This document shows positions 22,800 to 30,015 of a DNA stretch of 64,000 nucleotides, piece by piece. Within the stretch, counting starts at the first letter, position 1. Each line of letters begins with the position of its first letter. A model generated the notes under the pieces. It saw only the letters and a program-made list of their open reading frames with translations. It was not told the DNA's origin and did not search any database. The stretch comes from Reichenbachiella versicolor. GTDB taxonomy: Bacteria; Bacteroidota; Bacteroidia; Cytophagales; Cyclobacteriaceae. The DNA lies in contig NZ_QFZQ01000005.1 in the NCBI RefSeq assembly GCF_003171675.1, positions 186,001-250,000 on the forward strand. The letters run 5' to 3'. The translations under genes were made by a program, and so were the position numbers.

Positions 22800-23735
22800 A
22801 TGAGCAAAGGGCTAAAATCTACAGACTTTCAGTTCGAAGGGTTGATCAGAAAGTATACAGGAAAAGTAAGAGACGTTTATGAGTTTAAAGACAAACTCGC
22901 CATGGTAGCCTCAGACAGGATATCTGCATTTGATGTAGTACTACCTGAGCCCATCCCTTTTAAAGGGCAAGTACTCAACCAAATTGCCGCAAAATTCCTA
23001 GCAGCTACTGCTGACATAGTACCCAACTGGGTAGACTCAGTACCAGATCCATCTGTAACTATCGGTAAGAGATGCGAACCTTTTCAAGTAGAAATGGTGA
23101 TCCGAGGCTATCTAGCGGGTCACGCATGGAGAGAATACAGAGACGGCAAGCGACAGATCTGTGGAGTTCCATTACCTGAAGGGCTAAAGGAAAATGACAA
23201 ACTTCCTCAACCTATCATTACTCCTACTACCAAGGCTCACGAAGGGCACGACGAGGATATTTCCAGAGAAGAAATCATAGCTCAGGGTATCGTAGAAGAA
23301 AGTCTTTACACTCAGTTGGAAGATTATACAGAGAAACTTTTCCAGAGAGGAACTGAGATGGCAGCTGAGAGAGGCTTGATCCTCGTAGATACAAAGTATG
23401 AATTTGGCCTATACAATGATGAAATCACACTGATAGATGAGATTCACACACCAGACTCTTCACGGTATTTTTACAAAGACACGTATGAAAGTCTTCAAGA
23501 AAAAGGCGAAGAGCAAAGACAACTTTCAAAGGAATTTGTACGTCAGTGGTTGATATCTGAAGGCTTTCAAGGAAAAGAAGGACAAAAAATCCCAGTAATG
23601 ACCGAAGAAAAAGTAAATTCGATCTCCGATCGTTACATAGAGCTATTCGAAAAGATCACAGGTCAAGATTTCGAAAGAGCGAATACCGAGGATATAGAGA
23701 ATAGAATTAAAACAAACATCGAACAATCGATATAA
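22800..23735 (+). CDS. purC: Phosphoribosylaminoimidazole-succinocarboxamide synthase (SAICAR synthetase)
   Basis: This 311-residue ATP-dependent ligase joins CAIR and aspartate in purine synthesis. It carries [22 protein letters not shown] (substrate loop), [22 protein letters not shown], the insertion [10 protein letters not shown] and the C-terminal [29 protein letters not shown]. Length is that of the longer eukaryote-like type. It leads a run with a STAS protein, rnz and a transporter (gaps of 10 and 15 nt, then an overlap). Confidence 0.96.
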   Translation: MSKGLKSTDFQFEGLIRKYTGKVRDVYEFKDKLAMVASDRISAFDVVLPEPIPFKGQVLNQIAAKFLAATADIVPNWVDSVPDPSVTIGKRCEPFQVEMVIRGYLAGHAWREYRDGKRQICGVPLPEGLKENDKLPQPIITPTTKAHEGHDEDISREEIIAQGIVEESLYTQLEDYTEKLFQRGTEMAAERGLILVDTKYEFGLYNDEITLIDEIHTPDSSRYFYKDTYESLQEKGEEQRQLSKEFVRQWLISEGFQGKEGQKIPVMTEEKVNSISDRYIELFEKITGQDFERANTEDIENRIKTNIEQSI

Positions 23736-23745
23736 CATACACACC

Positions 23746-24129
23746 ATGAAGTTCACACTACAGAGAGAAGAAAAATACAACATTATCAAAGTAGATGAAG
23801 AGAAACTTGACTCTACTATTTCTCCAGATTTGAAGTCTGAGTTTTTAACCATGCAAGGCCAAGGAATAGGAAACTTGATCGTGGATTTAAGTGAAGTAAA
23901 ATATATCGATTCATCTGGACTAGGAGCACTTCTAGTTGGCAATAGAGTATTTACTGAAGGTGGAGGTTCTTTTGTCATGTCTGGTGTCTCGGATCATGCG
24001 AAGAAACTTATCTCTATTTCTCAACTAGATAAAGTACTGACAGTATTGCCTACTGTAGAGGAATCAATCGACTTGGTCTTTATGAATGAGCTAGAGCAAG
24101 GGTTGAAAGAAGAAGGAGACGCCGAGTAA
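23746..24129 (+). CDS. STAS-domain anti-sigma-factor antagonist
   Basis: This 127-residue protein is a single STAS domain: the strand NLIVDLSEVKYIDSSGLGALLV contains the DSSG motif with Ser57 in the position phosphorylated in SpoIIAA/RsbV. The N-terminus (KVDEEKLDSTISPDLK) and C-terminal helix fit the family. No anti-sigma kinase (RsbW/SpoIIAB type) lies adjacent; it sits between purC and rnz, so the partner is elsewhere. It might serve partner-switching or an Mla-like role. Confidence 0.85.
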   Translation: MKFTLQREEKYNIIKVDEEKLDSTISPDLKSEFLTMQGQGIGNLIVDLSEVKYIDSSGLGALLVGNRVFTEGGGSFVMSGVSDHAKKLISISQLDKVLTVLPTVEESIDLVFMNELEQGLKEEGDAE

Positions 24130-24144
24130 ACATAATAACCAACC

Positions 24145-25059
24145 TTGTCATATACCGTCAAAATACTCGGATCGAATGCATCTATCCCAGCACACAACAG
24201 AAATCAAACAGCTCAGTTGCTGACGATGATGCAAGTACCTTTTCTCATAGACTGTGGAGAAGGTACTCAGCTTCAATTAAAAAAATACAAAATCAAGGCT
24301 CAGAAGATAGACCATATCTTTATTAGCCATTTGCATGGAGATCATTACTATGGATTGATTGGATTGATCTCCTCTATGCACCTCTATGGCAGGACCAAAG
24401 ACCTCAATATATATGGCCCTCCAGGTTTAGGTGAGATTATTACTGTTAACCTAAAGCACTCACAAACATTCCTCAACTACAAAATCAACATGAAGGAATG
24501 GACTCCAAACGAAAGTGAGCTATTGTTTGAAAACCAAAATATTACAATTCATTCATTTCCTCTAAATCACAGAATCAACTGCTCAGGGTTTGTTTTTAGA
24601 GAGAAGCCTAAGAAAAGGAGAATTGATAAAAAGAAGTTAACCAATGAGATCACACCGCTGATGATATTGAGACTCAAGAGTGGTGAAGATATTTTGGATG
24701 ATGATGGAGATATTCGCTTTTCCTCAAAAGCTTATACACTTCCACCAGCTCCATCTGTATCATATGCTTTTTGCTCAGATACGAAGTATGATGAAAGTAT
24801 TATACCTTACATAAAAGGTGTAAACCTTCTTTATCATGAATCTACATTCATGAATGATATGAAGGAGCGAGCAGAGATTACGTATCACTCTACTGCCAAA
24901 CAAGCAGCAGAAATCGCTAAAAAAGCAGAAGTCGACAGGCTTCTTATTGGTCACTATTCGACTAGATATAAAAACCTCCAACCCATGCTAGAAGAAGCAA
25001 AAACAGTATTTGAAGAAACACTACTGTCCATTGAAGGCAATGACTACGAGGTATCATGA
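24145..25059 (+). CDS. rnz: Ribonuclease Z
   Basis: This 304-residue metallo-beta-lactamase-fold nuclease trims the 3' tails of tRNA precursors. The start is TTG, chosen because MSYTVKILGSNASIPAHNRN matches the family start. The metal site is HLHGDHYYG, and TKYDE... HESTF, HSTAKQAAE and HYSTRY follow. It overlaps the following transporter by 4 bp (ATGA), so they are co-translated. Confidence 0.94.
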   Translation: MSYTVKILGSNASIPAHNRNQTAQLLTMMQVPFLIDCGEGTQLQLKKYKIKAQKIDHIFISHLHGDHYYGLIGLISSMHLYGRTKDLNIYGPPGLGEIITVNLKHSQTFLNYKINMKEWTPNESELLFENQNITIHSFPLNHRINCSGFVFREKPKKRRIDKKKLTNEITPLMILRLKSGEDILDDDGDIRFSSKAYTLPPAPSVSYAFCSDTKYDESIIPYIKGVNLLYHESTFMNDMKERAEITYHSTAKQAAEIAKKAEVDRLLIGHYSTRYKNLQPMLEEAKTVFEETLLSIEGNDYEVS

Positions 25060-25838
25060 ATCAATCATTTGAAGACAAAAAGAACACTCTATTTCTAGTA
25101 CTAGCAGGCATTTTTATCACCAATGCTCTCCTTGCGGAAATAGTAGGAGTGAAGATTTTTTCTCTTGAAAAATTATTAAATACCGACCCAGCACAAATCT
25201 CTCTTTTGGGAGAATTCGTATTGGACTTCAATTTGACAGCAGGTGTAGTATTATGGCCTGTTGTTTTTATTTGCACGGATATTATCAACGAGTACTTTGG
25301 CAAAAGTGGAGTAAAGAAAATCAGCTTTTTAACTGCCGGTCTAGTCTCCTTTGCATTTCTGATGATCTACATTATCACAGTGCTGCCACCAGCTGACTTC
25401 TGGGTAGATATCAATAGCGTGGACAAACAAGGTAATTCGTTTAACATCAATTCTGCCTTCCAAACAATCTTTAATCAAGGACTAGGAATAATAGTCGGTT
25501 CTCTGGTGGCATTCTTAATCGCACAAATACTTGACGTGACCGTCTTTCAAAAATTAAGAAGCATCACCGGCCCCAAAATGATTTGGTTGAGAGCAACTGG
25601 TTCAACACTCTTTTCCCAACTCATCGACAGCTTTGTTGTTCTAATTATTGCTTTCTACATCTGGGGTAACTGGCCTCTCAAACAAGTAATAGCCGTTGGT
25701 ATCATCAATTACATTTACAAGTTTGTCATCGCAATGGCTCTCACGCCATTTATATATTTAGGGCATTATTTGATTGACAGCTATTTAGGTAAAGAAAATG
25801 CAGAAAGATTAACTGAAGAAGCTTCAATGAGCAAATGA
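25056..25838 (+). CDS. Queuosine precursor transporter (YhhQ/VUT family)
   Basis: This 260-residue membrane protein has six hydrophobic segments and the family features: an N-terminal LFLVLAGIFITNALLAEIVGVKIF, the CTDIINEYFGK motif, and RATGSTLFSQLIDSFV. VUT/YhhQ proteins import preQ0/preQ1 for queuosine tRNA modification. The context fits: queA, which acts later in queuosine synthesis, lies 1.2 kb downstream. It overlaps rnz by 4 bp. Confidence 0.88.
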   Translation: MNQSFEDKKNTLFLVLAGIFITNALLAEIVGVKIFSLEKLLNTDPAQISLLGEFVLDFNLTAGVVLWPVVFICTDIINEYFGKSGVKKISFLTAGLVSFAFLMIYIITVLPPADFWVDINSVDKQGNSFNINSAFQTIFNQGLGIIVGSLVAFLIAQILDVTVFQKLRSITGPKMIWLRATGSTLFSQLIDSFVVLIIAFYIWGNWPLKQVIAVGIINYIYKFVIAMALTPFIYLGHYLIDSYLGKENAERLTEEASMSK

Positions 25839-25919
25839 ACCTTGCTGCCTCAAACGTTCAACGTGTATTGACTCTACCCAGCAGAAAAATTCACCCTAAA
25901 AAAGGCTATCACACTTCGA

Positions 25920-27011
25920 TTAAGCGAAATCTAAATCCGTAAAATCCCAAGTCATTCCTTTTTTATAGAATATCTGCTCTCCAATAACTGCTAGTGGAGA
26001 ATGAAAATTATTATCATACAATTGTCCAGTACCTAACCCTTGATGACCAACATAATCGTATTCGGCTACAAACTGACAAATAGCATTTAGCCCTACATTT
26101 GATTCCAAAGCAGAAGTAACCCACCATCCTATCTCCATTGATTCTGCTATCTTGATCCATTCGGCAGTTTCTTTTAAGCCTCCTAGAAGAGATGGTTTAA
26201 GGATTATATACTGAGGTTTAATTTCTTCCAAAAGCCTTCTCTTATGATTCTTTCCAAAAACTCCAATCAGCTCTTCATCCAAAGCAATAGGAACAATATT
26301 CTTCTGACAAAGAAGCTGCATCGCCATTTCCTGTTTTGGCATGATAGGTTGCTCTATCGAATGCAAATCAAACTCTTCTAAAGTATTCAACTTCATCAAG
26401 ACAGTTTGTGTATCGAAAGCTCCATTAGCATCCACTCTTAAGGTCAACTGATCGGCTGGAAACTCCTTACGGATCATGGATAAGATTTTACATTCCTTAT
26501 CAAAATCTATCGCACCTATTTTCATCTTGATACAAGTAAATCCAGCCTTCAATTTAGACTCTACCTGCTCCTTCATAAAGCTCTCATCCCCCATCCAGAT
26601 CAAGCCATTGATAGGAATACCCGATTCATCTTGGAAGAAGCCATTATCATAGATCATTCTCTGACCTCCATTGATCAAATCCATCAATGCAGTCTCTAGC
26701 CCAAAGCGAATAGCTGGCTTAGACTCATCTACATACTTATCTATAAGTGGATAAATATCCTCCATACTCTTTGGCACAGATTCCTTTTCTAATAATTCAG
26801 CAAGGTGATTAAGCTCCCAATCAAAGTCTAAATTGTAATCATAGCTCAGTCGCTCAATTACACTTACTTCACCCAAACCAAAAACATCTAGATTTTCAGC
26901 ACTAGATACCTTAAGAATCCAAGCGTCCTTAGTTTTTAAGACTCCACGAGAGGTTCCTGCATCAAACTTAAAATTGAGTATATGTTTTACGAAAGTCAGT
27001 TTTATTGGCAT
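25920..27011 (-). CDS. menC: o-Succinylbenzoate synthase (enolase superfamily)
   Basis: This 363-residue enolase-superfamily enzyme of menaquinone synthesis has the IKMKIGAIDFDKE segment with the catalytic Lys-x-Lys pair, VDANGAF (metal Asp), EQPI (metal Glu), LDEEL (metal Asp) and YIILKPSLLGG with the second catalytic Lys. INGLIWMG is typical of Bacteroidota MenC. Dipeptide epimerases look similar; the Bacteroidota sequence style favours MenC. It is divergent from queA with a TGGAATATTCCA palindrome between. Confidence 0.82.
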   Translation of the reverse strand: MPIKLTFVKHILNFKFDAGTSRGVLKTKDAWILKVSSAENLDVFGLGEVSVIERLSYDYNLDFDWELNHLAELLEKESVPKSMEDIYPLIDKYVDESKPAIRFGLETALMDLINGGQRMIYDNGFFQDESGIPINGLIWMGDESFMKEQVESKLKAGFTCIKMKIGAIDFDKECKILSMIRKEFPADQLTLRVDANGAFDTQTVLMKLNTLEEFDLHSIEQPIMPKQEMAMQLLCQKNIVPIALDEELIGVFGKNHKRRLLEEIKPQYIILKPSLLGGLKETAEWIKIAESMEIGWWVTSALESNVGLNAICQFVAEYDYVGHQGLGTGQLYDNNFHSPLAVIGEQIFYKKGMTWDFTDLDFA

Positions 27012-27047
27012 GGCGATAAATTTACGAATTCATTCCACATTCTAGTC

Positions 27048-27059
27048 TGGAATATTCCA
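27048..27059. promoter_or_regulatory. 12-bp perfect palindrome between menC and queA
   Basis: TGGAATATTCCA is a perfect palindrome in the 67-bp divergent gap. An ATTCCA copy lies about 12 nt upstream. It could be an operator or a cruciform, but no regulator gene is adjacent. Confidence 0.3.
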
Positions 27060-27078
27060 ATTTTGCTACCCAAAACCG

Positions 27079-28278
27079 ATGGACATGACAGCAGAAGGAA
27101 CAAAACTAGAAGATTACCTCTACGAATTACCGGACGAGCGAATTGCTAAACACCCTCTTGAAAATAGAGATGACTCTAAACTTCTCGTCTACGAAAAGGG
27201 AAAAATTTCTCATTTGCCATTCAAGTCTATCACTGATCAAATACCTCAGGGCGCTACGTTATTCTTAAACAACACAAAGGTAATAGCTGCAAGAATGTAC
27301 TTCTATCGTGAGTCAGGAGCCAAAATAGAAGTATTCCTCACGGAACCCGTACTACCTCACCCAGACATTCAAGAAGTCTTAAAGGCTAAAAATTCCTGTA
27401 CATGGAAATGCATCATTGGAAATCTTCGTAAGTGGAAAGATGGTGAAACCATTTTCAGCGAACTGAATGGACAAAAAATAGAAGCCAAGCTATCCAATAG
27501 AGAAAAAGGTTTAGTTCAACTCGATTGGACCGAAAACATAACATTTCTAGATATCATTGAATCTATCGGACATGTCCCTCTGCCGCCTTATATGAATCGA
27601 GAAGATGACATAGAAGACAAGGATCGGTATCAGACAGTCTTCGCTGAAATAGAAGGAGCTGTAGCCGCCCCGACTGCAAGTCTTCACTTTACGGATAAAA
27701 TTTTAGAAACAATAAAATCTAAGGGATGTACATTAGATAGCTTAACCTTACATGTAAGTGCTGGAACTTTCAAACCTATTACTTCTGAAAACTTCAAGGA
27801 TCATGATATGCATAACGAACGCATCGTTATATCTAGATCAAATGTTCTCAATGTTTTAAACTCTAAAGGGCCTGTTATAGCAATTGGAACGACGGCACTG
27901 CGTACGCTAGAAAGCATGTTTTGGTACGGTGCTAAACTGTTTCTAGACTCAAATGCTGTTTTCTCTATCTCACAAGAAGATGCCTATCAAAAAGACCTTC
28001 AATCAATCTCAAAACAAGATGCTCTCAATGCCATCTTGAAAAAAATGGATGAGCAGGAAATAGATGAACTGAAAGGAGAAACCAAAATCTTCGCTTATCC
28101 TGGATATCAATTCAGAATTACAGAAGGTCTATCTACTAACTTTCACCAGCCTGGATCTACATTGATTCTTTTAGTGGCTGCCTTTATTGGCAGTAACTGG
28201 AAAAATGTATACGAAGAGGCATTAATGAGAGACTATAGATTTTTGAGCTATGGAGACACTTCTTTATTACTTCCTTAG
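27079..28278 (+). CDS. queA: S-adenosylmethionine:tRNA ribosyltransferase-isomerase
   Basis: This 399-residue QueA converts 7-aminomethyl-deazaguanine in tRNA to epoxyqueuosine. The N-terminus LEDYLYELPDERIAKHPLENRDDSKLLVY fits the family, followed by FLNNTKVIAARM, GHVPLPPYMNREDD, DRYQTVFAEIEGAVAAPTASLHFT and the C-terminal FHQPGSTLILLVAAFIG. It is about 50 residues longer than E. coli QueA (356), as is usual in Bacteroidota. It is followed by a strong hairpin (28290-28314). Confidence 0.95.
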   Translation: MDMTAEGTKLEDYLYELPDERIAKHPLENRDDSKLLVYEKGKISHLPFKSITDQIPQGATLFLNNTKVIAARMYFYRESGAKIEVFLTEPVLPHPDIQEVLKAKNSCTWKCIIGNLRKWKDGETIFSELNGQKIEAKLSNREKGLVQLDWTENITFLDIIESIGHVPLPPYMNREDDIEDKDRYQTVFAEIEGAVAAPTASLHFTDKILETIKSKGCTLDSLTLHVSAGTFKPITSENFKDHDMHNERIVISRSNVLNVLNSKGPVIAIGTTALRTLESMFWYGAKLFLDSNAVFSISQEDAYQKDLQSISKQDALNAILKKMDEQEIDELKGETKIFAYPGYQFRITEGLSTNFHQPGSTLILLVAAFIGSNWKNVYEEALMRDYRFLSYGDTSLLLP

Positions 28279-28289
28279 CATCAATTCAT

Positions 28290-28314
28290 AATCCTGCCAA
28301 ATAATGGCAGGATT
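28290..28314 (+). terminator. Perfect 9-bp hairpin after queA
   Basis: AATCCTGCC (28290-28298) pairs perfectly with GGCAGGATT (28306-28314) over a 7-nt AT loop, 11 nt after the queA stop. There is no T-run. The unit GGCAGGATNNGAAA is repeated twice more by 28360, which may be a short tandem remnant. Confidence 0.5.
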
Positions 28315-28410
28315 CGAAACGGAATGACAGGATCATAAAGTAAATTGGCAGGATTTGAAATTTGATTAGATACTTATTTGCATATAAATCAAATAGGCAA
28401 GTAAAGAATC

Positions 28411-28674
28411 ATGAAGTATCATTTAAAATTTCTTCAAATACACGACAAGTCAACTGGAAAAAGGAGCTCTAACACCTTACAAATGTTATATCTAAGCGTT
28501 GGGTTCTGGTTAATAATTCATCTTTTAACTTTCGTATCAGATGCTCCATATATAGAATGGTTATTCTTATTTAATGTTTTAACCCTCGGCAGTTATATCA
28601 TATCCATTAGAACTCTCCTCAAGACTGATAGCAAAGCAAACAAGTATCAGCCTTTCAACCAGCAGGCTCTTTAG
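28411..28674 (+). CDS. Small two-helix membrane protein, unknown
   Basis: This 87-residue protein has two hydrophobic segments (about residues 26-44 and 50-68) with a basic N-terminus. No family is recognised. Its 3' end overlaps the 3' end of the convergent ion-channel gene by 20 bp, an arrangement that favours it being real only moderately; no start-proximal promoter was seen. Confidence 0.45.
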   Translation: MKYHLKFLQIHDKSTGKRSSNTLQMLYLSVGFWLIIHLLTFVSDAPYIEWLFLFNVLTLGSYIISIRTLLKTDSKANKYQPFNQQAL

Positions 28675-29476
28675 TCCTTTCATTCATAGCCTCAAGCTTG
28701 TTAGATAGGTCATCAAGTTTCTTTTGCATCGTTTCAAAGTTTTGATACATCATCTGACGAGCGATTTCATCATCAGCTTCTACGTCTTGGTGATGTAGTT
28801 CGTTCATTGTATTTACTACTATGGCAATGAAAATATTGAGAGTCGTATAAGTTGCTATCAATATGAATGGAATAAAGAACAAATAGGCGTTTGGAATAAC
28901 TTCCATCATTGGACGAGCAATTCCTGTTGACCAACCTTCCAAAGTCATTACCTGAAAAAGCGTGAACATGCTTACTCCAATATTACCAAACCAATCCGGA
29001 AAAGCTTGGCCATATAGATTGGTAGCTAATACAGCGAAAATGTAAAACACAGTAATTAGCAATACTGCTATCCACCCAATACTAGGAACTGATTTGATAA
29101 GCGCTTCAATAATGAGTCTTAGCTTAGGAACATTTTTAATCAATCGAAGAGTTCTTAGAATCCTCATCGTTCTAAAAATAGAGAATGCACCAGCTGTAGG
29201 AACCAAGGCCACAGCCACAATTGCGAAATCAAAGAGATTCCATGAATTTTTAAAAAACTTAAATCCAAATGCGTAAAACTTTAAAATAAGTTCCAACACG
29301 AAGATGCCCAAGATAATATTATCAACGAAGTCAAACCAACGTCCGTATGATTCCATCCAGCTTCGAGAAGTTTCCATACCGATAGACAAACTATTGATAA
29401 CTATTAGGGAAACGATAAAATGCTGAACTCCTCCGCTTTCTAGAAATTCTGCTAGTTTCTCTCTGTGACCTGTCAT
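28655..29476 (-). CDS. Bacterial voltage-gated sodium channel (BacNav)-like
   Basis: This 273-residue protein has six transmembrane segments. S4 reads FRTMRILRTLRLIK with gating arginines at 102, 105, 108 and 111 every third residue. The pore loop has the filter TLEGWS (178-183), like the TLESWS filter of NaChBac/NavAb but with Gly at the Ser position. The C-terminus (VEADDEIARQMMYQNFETMQKKLDDLSNK) looks like the tetramerising coiled coil. It forms a homotetramer conducting Na+ (established for family). Gly in the filter may change selectivity (inference). Confidence 0.88.
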   Translation of the reverse strand: MTGHREKLAEFLESGGVQHFIVSLIVINSLSIGMETSRSWMESYGRWFDFVDNIILGIFVLELILKFYAFGFKFFKNSWNLFDFAIVAVALVPTAGAFSIFRTMRILRTLRLIKNVPKLRLIIEALIKSVPSIGWIAVLLITVFYIFAVLATNLYGQAFPDWFGNIGVSMFTLFQVMTLEGWSTGIARPMMEVIPNAYLFFIPFILIATYTTLNIFIAIVVNTMNELHHQDVEADDEIARQMMYQNFETMQKKLDDLSNKLEAMNERTKEPAG

Positions 29477-30015
29477 ATTTGATTAGTAGTAAATAGTGTT
29501 TTAGAAATTTATCAATGATAGAGCTAGTTTGGTAGAAAATTCTTGTACTTGTTCTGATTTATATAGACCAAATCCACAAAACAAGTACTACTTGTCATTG
29601 CGAAACAATCTTTTAACCTGTCAGAGAAGCTCAAGACAAAAAATAAAACACAGGAAGAAGAATCAATGTAGTCAAATACCAAAACAATTATCCTATTCGA
29701 AAAAAGTAACAACCGTTATAATACTTTCTTACTGACTACGACAATATTTAAAAATGAGTTTTTCTGCCTAAATACCTTGGACAGTCTAAACGATGAGATA
29801 TCTCTCTTCTTTTTCATTTTCTACAAATATTTCGATTGCGAGACGAAGTTAATCAATCAATATTATTCAAATTTGAAGATCAATTAAGATATCAAAAACA
29901 AAGTATCTTTTTATGGTTAAGTGTGACACTTGAAGCCTTATTACTTTTTATCCATATTCAGATATTGTTATATTTCAACCTTATAGTACTCATAACAAAA
30001 AATAGAGCTAATCGA
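29477..30015. other. 539-base gap before propeller gene
   Basis: It holds no convincing gene. An open frame extends upstream of 30016 to 29836, but it has no signal sequence and runs into AT-rich DNA, so I start the gene at 30016. I saw no clear promoter, hairpin or repeat here. Confidence 0.4.

Noticed and set aside
28290-28360. Possible tRNA because of GGATTCGAAAC
   Set aside because: No cloverleaf arms or acceptor stem; the bases belong to a hairpin and short repeat after queA.
29836-30015. Upstream extension of the propeller gene
   Set aside because: The extra 60 residues precede a clear signal peptide at 30016; a signal peptide should be at the N-terminus.
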